From positions 248,001 through 312,000 of the forward strand of contig NW_027478970.1 in NCBI RefSeq assembly GCF_051014685.1: a stretch of DNA of 64,000 bases. The letters are read 5' to 3'. This stretch comes from Ptiloglossa arizonensis. Lineage: Eukaryota > Arthropoda > Insecta > Hymenoptera > Colletidae. The notes under the pieces were generated by a model. That model saw nothing but the letters and a program-made list of their open reading frames with translations. It had not been told where the DNA came from and did not search any database. Numbering within the stretch: the first letter of the stretch is position 1; each line of letters opens with the position of its first letter. The translations under genes were made by a program, and so were the position numbers. Positions 49,374 to 62,110 of this stretch are shown one piece after another.

Positions 49374-52300
49374 AGCATCAGAACTGCGAAAATTTTGAGT
49401 TTCTCAAGTGCTTCTTACCTCCAAACTCCCATATCTCGCGAACGGATTGACCAATCCGCAAAAGTTCTGTTGCACCTGAAAGCAGAAACTCGCCCGACTA
49501 CAACGGTATGCGTACTTTTCCCCTAGGCCGTTCTAGTTATTCGTTTCGAGCATCAGAACAGCGAAAATTTTGAGTTTCTCAAGCGTTTCTTACCTCCAAA
49601 CTGCCATATCTCACGAAAGGATTGACCAATCCGCAAAATTTCTGTTGCATCTGAAAGTAGAAACTCGCCCGATTACAACGGTATGTGTACTTTTCCCCTA
49701 GGCCGTTCCAGTTATTCGTTTCGAGCATCAGAACAGCGAAAATTTTGAGTTTCTCAAGCGTTTCTTACCTCCAAACTGCCATATCTCGCGAACGGATTGA
49801 CCAATCCGCAAAATTTCTGTTGCATCTGAAAGTAGAAGCTCGCCCTATTACAACGGTATGCGTACTTTTCCCCTAGTCCGTTCTAGTTATGCTTGTCGAG
49901 CACCAGAACTGCGAAAATTTTGAGTTTCTCAAGCGTTTCGTACCTCCAAACTGCCATATCTCGCGAACGGATTGACCAATCCGCAAAATTTCTGTTGCAT
50001 CTGAAAGTAGAAACTCGCCCGATTTCAACAGTATGAGTACTATTCCCCTAGGCCGTTCTAGTTATGCCTGTCGAGCATCAGAACTGCGAAAATTTTGAGT
50101 TTCTCAAGCGTTTCTTACCTCCAAACTGCCATATCTCCCGAACGGATTGACCAATCCGCAATATTTCTGTTGCATCTGAAAGTAGAAACTCGCCCGATTA
50201 CAACCGTATGCGTACTTTTCCCCTTGTCCGTCCTAGTTATGCTTGTCGAGCATCAGAACTGTGAACATTTTGAGTTTCTCGACCGTTTTTTACCTCCAAA
50301 CTGCCATATCTCGCGAACGGATTGACCGATCCGCAAAATTTCTGTTGCATCTGAAAGTAGAAACCCGCCCGATTACAGCGGTATGTGTACTTTTCCCATA
50401 GGCCGCTCCAGTTATTCGTTTCGAGCATCAGAACTGCGAAAATTTTGAGTTTCTCAAGCGTTTCTTACCTCCAAACTCCCATATCTCGCGAACGGATTGA
50501 CCAAACCGCAAAATTCCTATTGCATCTGAAAGTAGAAATCCGCCCGATTACAAAGGTATGCGTACTCTTCCCCTAGGCCGTTCTAGTTATGCTTGTCGAT
50601 AATCAGAACTGTAAACATTTTGAGTTTCTCAACCGTTTCTTACCTCCAAACTGCCATATTTCGCGAACGGATTGACCAACCCGCAAAATTTCTGTTGCAT
50701 CTGAAAGTAGAAACTCGCCCGATTTCAACAGTATGAGTGCTTTTCCCCTAGGCCGTTCTAGTTATGCTTGTCGAGCATCAGAACTGCGAAAATTTTGAGT
50801 TTCTCAAGCGTTTCTTACCTCCAAACTGCCATATCTCGCGAACGGATTGACCAATCCGCAATATTTCTGTTGCATCTGAAAGTAGAAACTCGCCCGATTA
50901 CAACCGTATGCGTACTTTTCCCCGAGGCCGTTCTAGTTATGCTTGTCGAGCATCAGAACTGTGAACATTTTGAGTTTCTCGACCGTTTTTTACCTCCAAA
51001 CTGCCATATCTCGCGAACGGATTGACCGATCCGCAAAATTTCTGTTGCATCTGAAAGTAGAAACCCGCCCGATTACAACGGTATGCGTACTTTTTCCCTA
51101 GGCCGTTCTAGTTATTCGTTTCGAGCATCAGAACTGCGAAAATTTTGAGTTTCTCAAGCGTTTCTTACCTCCAAACTCCCATATCTCGCGAACGGATTGA
51201 CCAAACCGCAAAATTCCTGTTGCATCTGAAAGTAGAAATCCGCCCGATTACAACGGTATGCGTACTCTTCCCCTAGGCCGTTCTAGTTATGCTTGTCGAT
51301 AATCAGAACTGTGAACATTTTGAGTTTCTCAACCGTTTCTTACCTCCAAACTGCCATATTTCGCGAACGGATTGACCAACCCGCAAAATTTCTGTTGCAT
51401 CTGAAAGTAGAAACTCGCCCGATTTCAACAGTATGAGTACTTTTCCCCTAGGCCGTTCTAGTTATGCTTGTCGAGCATCAGAACTGCGAAAATTTTGAGT
51501 TTCTCAAGCGTTTCTTACCTCCAAACTGCCATATCTCGCGAACGGATTGACCAATCCGCAATATTTCTGTTGCATCTGAAAGTAGAAACGCGCCCGATTA
51601 CAACCGTATGCGTACTTTTCCCCGAGGCCGTTCTAGTTATGCTTGTCGAGCATCAGAACTGCGAAAATTTTGAGTTTCTCAAGCGTTTCTTACCTCCAAA
51701 CTGCCATATCTCGCGAACGGATTGACCAATCCGCAATATTTCTGTTGCATCTGAAAGTAGAAACTCGCCCGATTACAACCGTATGCGTACTTTTCCCCTT
51801 GTCCGTCCTAGTTATGCTTGTCGAGCATCAGAACTGTGAACATTTTGAGTTTCTCGACCGTTTTTTACCTCCAAACTGCCATATCTCGCGAACGGATTGA
51901 CCGATCCGCAAAATTTCTGTTGCATCTGAAAGTAGAAACCCGCCCGATTACAGCGGTATGTGTACTTTTCCCATAGGCCGCTCCAGTTATTCGTTTCGAG
52001 CATCAGAACTGCGAAAATTTTGAGTTTCTCAAGTGCTTCTTACCTCCAAACTCCCATATCTCGCGAACGGATTGACCAATCCGCAAAAGTTCTGTTGCAC
52101 CTGAAAGCAGAAACTCGCCCGACTACAACGGTGTGCGTACTTTTCCCCTAGGCCGTTCTAGTTATTCGTTTCGAGCATCAGAACAGCGAAAATTTTGAGT
52201 TTCTCAAGCGTTTCTTACCTCCAAACTGCCATATCTCACGAAAGGATTGACCAATCCGCAAAATTTCTGTTGCATCTGAAAGTAGAAACTCGCCCGATTA

Positions 52301-53130
52301 CAACGGTATGTGTACTTTTCCCCTAGGCCGTACTAGTTATTCGTTTCGAGCATCAGAACAGCGAAAATTTTGAGTTTCTCAAGCGTTTCTTACCTCCAAA
52401 CTGCCATATCTCGCGAACGGATTGACCAATCCGTAAAATTTCTGTTGCATCTGAAAGTAGAAACTCGCAGGATTACAACGGTATGAGTAGGTTTCCACTA
52501 GGCCGTTCTAGTTATTCGTTTCGAGCATCAGAACTGCGAAAATTTTGAGTTTTTCAAGCGTTTCTTACCTCAAAACTGCCATATCTCGCGAACGGATTGA
52601 CCAATCCGCAAAATTTCTGTTGCATCTGAAAGTAGAAACTCGCAGGATTACAACGGTATGAGTAGTTTTCCCCTAGGCCGTTCTAGTTATTCGTTTCGAG
52701 CATCAGAACTGCGAAAATTTTTAAGTTTTTCAAGCGTTTCTTACCTCAAAACTGCCATATCTCGCGAACGGATTGACCAATCCGCAAAATTTCTGTTGCA
52801 TCTGAAAGTAGAAACTCGCCCGATTACAACGCTATGGGCAGTTTTCCCCTAGGCCGTTCTAGTTATTCGTTTCGAGCATCAGAACTGCGAAAATTTTGAG
52901 TTTCTCAAGCGTTTCTTACCTACAAACTGCCATATCTCGCGAACGGATTGACCTATCCGCAAAATTTCTGTTGCATCTGAAAGTAGAAACTCGCCCGATC
53001 ACAACGGTTTGAGTACTTTTCCCCTAGGCCGTTCTAGTTATTCGTTTCGAGCATCAGAACTGTGAACATTTTGAGTTTCTCAACCGTTTCTTACCTCCAA
53101 ACTGCCATATTTCGCGAACGGATTGACCAA
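49374..53130 (+). repeat. 21-monomer duplicated segment, copy 2
   Basis: Counterpart of 44298-48229, one monomer shorter: the two monomers at 45328 and 45503 correspond to the single hybrid at 50404. Private changes include TCTCCCGAACGG near 50148 and GAAACGCGCCC near 51589. The copy ends in the monomer at 53030. Confidence 0.88.
52679..52854 (+). repeat. 176-bp monomer (TTTTTAAGTTTTTC), copy 3
   Basis: Third copy of the one-base insertion monomer, 4901 bases from copy 2. Confidence 0.9.
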
Positions 53131-53423
53131 CCCGCAAAATTTCTGTTGCATCTGAAAGTAGAAGCTCGCCCTATTACAACGGTATGCGTACTTTTCCCCT
53201 GGTCCGTTCTAGTTATGCTTGTCGAGCACCAGAACTGCGAAAATTTTGAGTTTCTCAAGCGTTTCGTACCTCCAAACTGCCATATCTCGCGAACGGATTG
53301 ACCAATCCGCAAAATTTCTGTTGCATCTGAAAGTAGAATCTCGCCCGATTACAACGGTATGTGTACTCTTCCCCTAGGCCGTTCCAGTTATTCGTTTCGA
53401 GCATCAGAACTGCGAAAATTTTG

Positions 53424-54766
53424 TGTTTCTCAAGTGTTTCTTACCTCCAAACTCCCATATCTCGCGAACGGATTGACCAATCCGCAAAATTTCTGTTGCA
53501 TTTGAAAGCAGAAACCCGCCCGATTACAAAGGTATGCGTACTTTTCCCGTAGGCCGTTCTAGTTATTCGTTTCGAGCATCAGAACTGCGAAAATTTTTAG
53601 TTTCTCAAGCGTTTCTTACTTACAAACTGCCACATCACGCGAACGGATTGACCAATCCGCAAAATTTCTGTTGCATCTGAAAGTAGAAACTCGCCCGATT
53701 ACGACGGTATGCGTACGTTTCCCCTAGGCCGTTCTGGTTATTCGTTTCGAGCATCAGAACTGCGAAAATTTTGAGTTTCTCAAGCGTTTCTTACCTCCAA
53801 ACTGCCATACCTCGCGAACGGATTGACCAATCCGCAAAATTTCTGTTGCATCTGGAAGTAGAAACTCGCCCGATTTCAACAGTGTGAGTACTTTTCCCCT
53901 AGTCCGTTCTAGTTATGCTTGTCGAGCATCAGAACTGCGAAAATTTTGAGATTCTCAAGCGTTTCTTACCTCCAAACTGCCATATCTCGCGAACGGATTG
54001 ACCAATCCGCAAAATTTCTGTTGCATCTGAAAGTAGAATCTCGCCCGATTACAACGGTATGTGTACTCTTCCCCTAGGCTGTTCCAGTTATTCGTTTCGA
54101 GCATCAGAACTGCGAAAATTTTGAGTTTCTCAACCGTTTCTTACATACAAACTGCCACATCTCGCGAACGGATTGACCAGTCCGCAAAATTTCTGTTGCA
54201 TCTGAAAGTAGGAACTCGCCCGATTACAACGGTATGCGTACTTTTCCCCTAGGCCGTTCTGGTTATTCGTTTCGATCATCAGAACTGCGAAAATTTTGAG
54301 TTGCTTAAGCGTTTCTTACCTCCAAACTGCAATATCTCGCGAAAGGATTGACCAATCCGCAAAATTTCTGTTGCATCTGAAAGTAGAAACTCGCCCGATT
54401 ACAACGGTATGTGTACTTTTCCCCTAGGCCGTTCTAGTTATTCGTTTCGAGCATCAGAACTGCGAAAATTTTGAGTTTCTCAAGCGTTTCTTACCTACAA
54501 ACTGCCATATCTCGCGAACGGATTGACCAACCCGCAAAATTTCTGTTGCATCTGAAAGTAGAAGCTCGCCCTATTACAACGGTATGCGTACTTTTCCCCT
54601 GGTCCGTTCTAGTTATGCTTGTCGAGCACCAGAACTGCGAAAATTTTGAGTTTCTCAAGCGTTTCGTACCTCCAAACTGCCATATCTCGCGAACGGATTG
54701 ACCAATCCGCAAAATTTCTGTTGCATCTGAAAGTAGAATCTCGCCCGATTACAACGGTATGTGTAC
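53424..54766 (+). repeat. 10-monomer-offset duplication, copy 1
   Basis: Matches 55174-56516 at offset 1750. The content is the 11-mer family of 33.4 kb (TGTGTTTCTC, TTACTTAC, GTACGTTTCC, CCATACCTCG, GAGATTCTC, TGTTCCAG, TTTCGATCATC). Three private changes mark both copies: CATCTGGAAG, GTAGGAACTC and TTGCTTAAGC. The left edge is a hybrid monomer (53380) joining a CGTTCCAG head to a TGTGTTTCTC body. Confidence 0.87.
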
Positions 54767-55173
54767 TTTTCCCCTAGGCCGTTCTAGTTATTCGTTTTGA
54801 GCATCAGAACTGTGAACATTTTGAGTTTCTCAACCGTTTCTTACCTCCAAACTGCCATATTTCGCGAACGGATTGACCAACCCGCAAAATTTCTGTTGCA
54901 TCTGAAAGTAGAAGCTCGCCCTATTACAACGGTATGCGTACTTTTCCCCTAGTCCGTTCTAGTTATGCTTGTCGAGCACCAGAACTGCGAAAATTTTGAG
55001 TTTCTCAAGCGTTTCGTACCTCCAAACTGCCATATCTCGCGAACGGATTGACCAATCCGCAAAATTTCTGTTGCATCTGAAAGTAGAAACTCGCCCGATC
55101 ACAACGGTATGAGTACTTTTCCCCTAGTCCGTTCTAGTTATGCTTGTCGAGCACCAGAACTGCGAAAATTTTG

Positions 55174-56516
55174 TGTTTCTCAAGTGTTTCTTACCTCCAA
55201 ACTCCCATATCTCGCGAACGGATTGACCAATCCGCAAAATTTCTGTTGCATCTGAAAGCAGAAACCCGCCCGATTACAAAGGTATGCGTACTTTTCCCGT
55301 AGGCCGTTCTAGTTATTCGTTTCGAGCATCAGAACTGCGAAAATTTTTAGTTTCTCAAGCGTTTCTTACTTACAAACTGCCACATCACGCGAACGGATTG
55401 ACCAATCCGCAAAATTTCTGTTGCATCTGAAAGTAGAAACTCGCCCGATTACGACGGTATGCGTACGTTTCCCCTAGGCCGTTCTGGTTATTCGTTTCGA
55501 GCATCAGAACTGCGAAAATTTTGAGTTTCTCAAGCGTTTCTTACCTCCAAACTGCCATACCTCGCGAACGGATTGACCAATCCGCAAAATTTCTGTTGCA
55601 TCTGGAAGTAGAAACTCGCCCGATTTCAACAGTGTGAGTACTTTTCCCCTAGTCCGTTCTAGTTATGCTTGTCGAGCATCAGAACTGCGAAAATTTTGAG
55701 ATTCTCAAGCGTTTCTTACCTCCAAACTGCCATATCTCGCGAACGGATTGACCAATCCGCAAAATTTCTGTTGCATCTGAAAGTAGAATCTCGCCCGATT
55801 ACAACGGTATGTGTACTCTTCCCCTAGGCTGTTCCAGTTATTCGTTTCGAGCATCAGAACTGCGAAAATTTTGAGTTTCTCAACCGTTTCTTACATACAA
55901 ACTGCCACATCTCGCGAACGGATTGACCAGTCCGCAAAATTTCTGTTGCATCTGAAAGTAGGAACTCGCCCGATTACAACGGTATGCGTACTTTTCCCCT
56001 AGGCCGTTCTGGTTATTCGTTTCGATCATCAGAACTGCGAAAATTTTGAGTTGCTTAAGCGTTTCTTACCTCCAAACTGCAATATCTCGCGAAAGGATTG
56101 ACCAATCCGCAAAATTTCTGTTGCATCTGAAAGTAGAAACTCGCCCGATTACAACGGTATGTGTACTTTTCCCCTAGGCCGTTCTAGTTATTCGTTTCGA
56201 GCATCAGAACTGCGAAAATTTTGAGTTTCTCAAGCGTTTCTTACCTACAAACTGCCATATCTCGCGAACGGATTGACCAACCCGCAAAATTTCTGTTGCA
56301 TCTGAAAGTAGAAGCTCGCCCTATTACAACGGTATGCGTACTTTTCCCCTGGTCCGTTCTAGTTATGCTTGTCGAGCACCAGAACTGCGAAAATTTTGAG
56401 TTTCTCAAGCGTTTCGTACCTCCAAACTGCCATATCTCGCGAACGGATTGACCAATCCGCAAAATTTCTGTTGCATCTGAAAGTAGAATCTCGCCCGATT
56501 ACAACGGTATGTGTAC
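55174..56516 (+). repeat. 10-monomer-offset duplication, copy 2
   Basis: Shares CATCTGGAAG, GTAGGAACTC and TTGCTTAAGC with 53424-54766, so the pair split after those changes arose. It also aligns with 57.4-58.4 kb at offset 2275, without these changes. Confidence 0.87.
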
Positions 56517-58260
56517 TCTTCCCCTAGGCCGTTCCAGTTATTCGTTTCGAGCATCAGATCTGCGAAAATTTTGAGTTTCTCAACCGTTTCTTACATACAA
56601 ACTGTCATATCTCGCGAACGGATTGACCAGTCCGCAAAATTTCTGTTGCATCTGAAAGTAGAAACTCGCCCGATTACAACGGTATGGGTACTTTTCCCCT
56701 AGGCCGTTCTGGTTATTCGTTTCGAGCATCAGAACTGCGAAAATTTTGAGTTGCTCAAGCGTTTCTTACCTCCAAACTGCAATATCTCGCGAAAGGATTG
56801 ACCAATCCGCAAAATTTCTGTTGCATCTGAAAGTAGAAACTCGCCCGATTACAACGGTATGTGTACTTTTCCCCTAGGCCGTTCTAGTTATTCGTTTCGA
56901 GCATCAGAACTACGAAAATTTTGAGTTTCTCAAGCGTTTCTTACCTCCAAACTGCCATATCTCGCGAACGGATTGACCAATCCGCAAAATTTCTGTTGCA
57001 TCTGAAAGTAGAAACTCGCCCGATCACAACGGTATGAGTACTTTTCCCCTAGGCCGTTCTAGTTATTCGTTTTGAGCATCAGAACTGTGAACATTTTGAG
57101 TTTCTCAACCGTTTCTTACCTCCAAACTGCCATATTTCGCGAACGGATTGACCAACCCGCAAAATTTCTGTTGCATCTGAAAGTAGAAGCTCGCCCTATT
57201 ACAACGGTATGCGTACTTTTCCCCTAGTCCGTTCTAGTTATGCTTGTCGAGCACCAGAACTGCGAAAATTTTGAGTTTCTCAAGCGTTTCGTACCTCCAA
57301 ACTGCCATATCTCGCGAACGGATTGACCAATCCGCAAAATTTCTGTTGCATCTGAAAGTAGAAACTCGCCCGATCACAACGGTATGAGTACTTTTCCCCT
57401 AGTCCGTTCTAGTTATGCTTGTCGAGCACCAGAACTGCGAAAATTTTGTGTTTCTCAAGTGTTTCTTACCTCCAAACTCCCATATCTCGCGAACGGATTG
57501 ACCAATCCGCAAAATTTCTGTTGCATCTGAAAGCAGAAACCCGCCCGATTACAAAGGTATGCGTACTTTTCGCGTAGGCCGTTCTAGTTATTCGTTTCGA
57601 GCATCAGAACTGCGAAAATTTTTAGTTTCTCAAGCGTTTCTTACTTACAAACTGCCACATCACGCGAACGGATTGACCAATCCGCAAAATTTCTGTTGCA
57701 TCTGAAAGTAGAAACTCGCCCGATTACGACGGTATGCGTACGTTTCCCCTAGGCCGTTCTGGTTATTCGTTTCGAGCATCAGAACTGCGAAAATTTTGAG
57801 TTTCTCAAGCGTTTCTTACCTCCAAACTGCCATACCTCGCGAACGGATTGACCAATCCGCAAAATTTCTGTTGCATCTGAAAGTAGAAACTCGCCCGATT
57901 TCAACAGTGTGAGTACTTTTCCCCTAGTCCGTTCTAGTTATGCTTGTCGAGCATCAGAACTGCGAAAATTTTGAGATTCTCAAGCGTTTCTTACCTCCAA
58001 ACTGCCATATCTCGCGAACGGATTGACCAATCCGCAAAATTTCTGTTGCATCTGAAAGTAGAATCTCGCCCGATTACAACGGTATGTGTACTCTTCCCCT
58101 AGGCTGTTCCAGTTATTCGTTTCGAGCATCAGAACTGCGAAAATTTTGAGTTTCTCAACCGTTTCTTACATACAAACTGCCACATCTCGCGAACGGATTG
58201 ACCAGTCCGCAAAATTTCTGTTGCATCTGAAAGTAGAAACTCGCCCGATTACAACGGTAT
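56275..58260 (+). repeat. 22-monomer-offset duplication, copy 1
   Basis: Matches 60125-62110 at offset 3850. Contents: CCTGGTCCG monomer, CATCAGATCTGCG, GAGTTGCTC, AACTACG, CGTTTTGAGC, GTTTCGTACC, and the first part of the 11-mer family. A private change is TTTTCGCGTAGG near 57570 against TTTTCCCGTAGG near 61420. Confidence 0.86.
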
Positions 58261-60124
58261 GCGTACTTTTCCCCTAGGCCGTTCTGGTTATTCGTTTCGA
58301 TCATCAGAACTGCGAAAATTTTGAGTTGCTCAAGCGTTTCTTACCTCCAAACTGCAATATCTCGCGAAAGGATTGACCAATCCGCAAAATTTCTGTTGCA
58401 TCTGAAAGTAGAAACTCGCCCGATTACAACGGTATGTGTACTTTTCCCCTAGGCCGTTCTAGTTATTCGTTTCGAGCATCAGAACTGCGAAAATTTTGAG
58501 TTTCTCAAGCGTTTCTTACCTACAAACTGCCATATCTCGCGAACGGATTGACCTATCCGCAAAATTTCTGTTGCATCTGAAAGTAGAAACACGCCCGATC
58601 ACAACGGTTTGAGTACTTTTCCCCTAGGCCGTTCTAGTTATTCGTTTCGAGCATCAGAACTGCGAAAATTTTGAGTTTCTCAACCGTTTCTTACCTCCAA
58701 ACTGCCATATCTCGCGAACGGATTGACCGAGCCCCAAAATTTCTGTTGCATCTGAAAGTAGAAACTCGCCCGATTACAACGGTATGGGTACTTTTCCCCT
58801 AGGCCGTTCTGGTTATTCGTTTCGAGCATCAGAACTGCGAAAATTTTGAGTTGCTCAAGCGTTTCTTACCTCCAAACTGCAATATCTCGCGAAAGGATTG
58901 ACCAATCCGCAAAATTTCTGTTGCATCTGAAAGTAGAAACTCGCCCGATTACAACGGTATGTGTACTTTTCCCCTAGGCCGTTCTAGTTATTCGTTTCGA
59001 GCATCAGAACTACGAAAATTTTGAGTTTCTCAAGCGTTTCTTACCTCCAAACTGCCATATCTCGCGAACGGATTGACCGATCCGCAAAATTTCTGTTGTA
59101 TCTGAAAGTAGAAACCCGCCCGATTACAACGGTATGTGTACTATTCCCCTAGGCCGTTCTAGTTATGCCTGTCGAGCATCAGAACTGCGAAAATTTTGAG
59201 TTTCTCAAGCGTTTCTTACCTCCAAACTGCCATATCTCGCGAACGGATTGACCAATCCGCAAAATTTCTGTTGCATCTGAAAGTAGAAACTCGCCCGATC
59301 ACAACGGTATGAGTACTTTTCCCCTAGGCCGTTCTAGTTATTCGTTTTGAGCATCAGAACTGTGAACATTTTGAGTTTCTCAACCGTTTCTTACCTCCAA
59401 ACTGCCATATTTCGCGAACGGATTGACCAACCCGCAAAATTTCTGTTGCATCTGAAAGTAGAAGCTCGCCCTATTACAACGGTATGCGTACTTTTCCCCT
59501 AGTCCGTTCTAGTTATGCTTGTCGAGCACCAGAACTGCGAAAATTTTGAGTTTCTCAAGCGTTTCGTACCTCCAAACTGCCATATCTCGCGAACGGATTG
59601 ACCAATCCGCAAAATTTCTGTTGCATCTGAAAGTAGAAACTCGCCCGATCACAACGGTATGAGTACTTTTCCCCTAGTCCGTTCTAGTTATGCTTGTCGA
59701 GCACCAGAACTGCGAAAATTTTGTGTTTCTCAAGTGTTTCTTACCTCCAAACTCCCATATCTCGCGAACGGATTGACCAATCCGCAAAATTTCTGTTGCA
59801 TCTGAAAGCAGAAACCCGCCCGATTACAAAGGTATGCGTACTTTTCCCGTAGGCCGTTCTAGTTATTCGTTTCGAGCATCAGAACTGCGAAAATTTTTAG
59901 TTTCTCAAGCGTTTCTTACTTACAAACTGCCACATCACGCGAACGGATTGACCAATCCGCAAAATTTCTGTTGCATCTGAAAGTAGAAACTCGCCCGATT
60001 ACGACGGTATGCGTACGTTTCCCCTAGGCCGTTCTGGTTATTCGTTTCGAGCATCAGAACTGCGAAAATTTTGAGTTTCTCAAGCGTTTCTTACCTCCAA
60101 ACTGCCATACCTCGCGAACGGATT
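58261..60124 (+). repeat. Mosaic stretch between 22-offset copies
   Basis: Includes a monomer at 58630 with CCGAGCCCCAAAA, otherwise seen only at 45328, and a TTATGCCTGTCGAGC monomer at 59155. From about 59.2 kb it follows 56.9-57.8 kb at offset 2275. A private TTGTATCTG (for TTGCATCTG) lies near 59098. Confidence 0.82.
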
Positions 60125-62110
60125 GACCAACCCGCAAAATTTCTGTTGCATCTGAAAGTAGAAGCTCGCCCTATTACAACGGTATGCGTACTTTTCCCCT
60201 GGTCCGTTCTAGTTATGCTTGTCGAGCACCAGAACTGCGAAAATTTTGAGTTTCTCAAGCGTTTCGTACCTCCAAACTGCCATATCTCGCGAACGGATTG
60301 ACCAATCCGCAAAATTTCTGTTGCATCTGAAAGTAGAATCTCGCCCGATTACAACGGTATGTGTACTCTTCCCCTAGGCCGTTCCAGTTATTCGTTTCGA
60401 GCATCAGATCTGCGAAAATTTTGAGTTTCTCAACCGTTTCTTACATACAAACTGTCATATCTCGCGAACGGATTGACCAGTCCGCAAAATTTCTGTTGCA
60501 TCTGAAAGTAGAAACTCGCCCGATTACAACGGTATGGGTACTTTTCCCCTAGGCCGTTCTGGTTATTCGTTTCGAGCATCAGAACTGCGAAAATTTTGAG
60601 TTGCTCAAGCGTTTCTTACCTCCAAACTGCAATATCTCGCGAAAGGATTGACCAATCCGCAAAATTTCTGTTGCATCTGAAAGTAGAAACTCGCCCGATT
60701 ACAACGGTATGTGTACTTTTCCCCTAGGCCGTTCTAGTTATTCGTTTCGAGCATCAGAACTACGAAAATTTTGAGTTTCTCAAGCGTTTCTTACCTCCAA
60801 ACTGCCATATCTCGCGAACGGATTGACCAATCCGCAAAATTTCTGTTGCATCTGAAAGTAGAAACTCGCCCGATCACAACGGTATGAGTACTTTTCCCCT
60901 AGGCCGTTCTAGTTATTCGTTTTGAGCATCAGAACTGTGAACATTTTGAGTTTCTCAACCGTTTCTTACCTCCAAACTGCCATATTTCGCGAACGGATTG
61001 ACCAACCCGCAAAATTTCTGTTGCATCTGAAAGTAGAAGCTCGCCCTATTACAACGGTATGCGTACTTTTCCCCTAGTCCGTTCTAGTTATGCTTGTCGA
61101 GCACCAGAACTGCGAAAATTTTGAGTTTCTCAAGCGTTTCGTACCTCCAAACTGCCATATCTCGCGAACGGATTGACCAATCCGCAAAATTTCTGTTGCA
61201 TCTGAAAGTAGAAACTCGCCCGATCACAACGGTATGAGTACTTTTCCCCTAGTCCGTTCTAGTTATGCTTGTCGAGCACCAGAACTGCGAAAATTTTGTG
61301 TTTCTCAAGTGTTTCTTACCTCCAAACTCCCATATCTCGCGAACGGATTGACCAATCCGCAAAATTTCTGTTGCATCTGAAAGCAGAAACCCGCCCGATT
61401 ACAAAGGTATGCGTACTTTTCCCGTAGGCCGTTCTAGTTATTCGTTTCGAGCATCAGAACTGCGAAAATTTTTAGTTTCTCAAGCGTTTCTTACTTACAA
61501 ACTGCCACATCACGCGAACGGATTGACCAATCCGCAAAATTTCTGTTGCATCTGAAAGTAGAAACTCGCCCGATTACGACGGTATGCGTACGTTTCCCCT
61601 AGGCCGTTCTGGTTATTCGTTTCGAGCATCAGAACTGCGAAAATTTTGAGTTTCTCAAGCGTTTCTTACCTCCAAACTGCCATACCTCGCGAACGGATTG
61701 ACCAATCCGCAAAATTTCTGTTGCATCTGAAAGTAGAAACTCGCCCGATTTCAACAGTGTGAGTACTTTTCCCCTAGTCCGTTCTAGTTATGCTTGTCGA
61801 GCATCAGAACTGCGAAAATTTTGAGATTCTCAAGCGTTTCTTACCTCCAAACTGCCATATCTCGCGAACGGATTGACCAATCCGCAAAATTTCTGTTGCA
61901 TCTGAAAGTAGAATCTCGCCCGATTACAACGGTATGTGTACTCTTCCCCTAGGCTGTTCCAGTTATTCGTTTCGAGCATCAGAACTGCGAAAATTTTGAG
62001 TTTCTCAACCGTTTCTTACCTCCAAACTGCCACATCTCGCGAACGGATTGACCAGTCCGCAAAATTTCTGTTGCATCTGAAAGTAGAAACTCGCCCGATT
62101 ACAACGGTAT
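60125..62110 (+). repeat. 22-monomer-offset duplication, copy 2
   Basis: Counterpart of 56275-58260. It differs by TTACCTCC for TTACATAC in the last monomer (61955) and by CCATACCTCG just before the left edge. After 62110 it switches to a CTAGACCG/CGTTTAGAGC monomer. Confidence 0.86.

Noticed and set aside
53091..53312. Minus-strand ORFs of 63-73 codons
   Set aside because: Same repeat artefact on the other strand. They overlap plus-strand frames across the same monomers, and none is preserved across subtypes.
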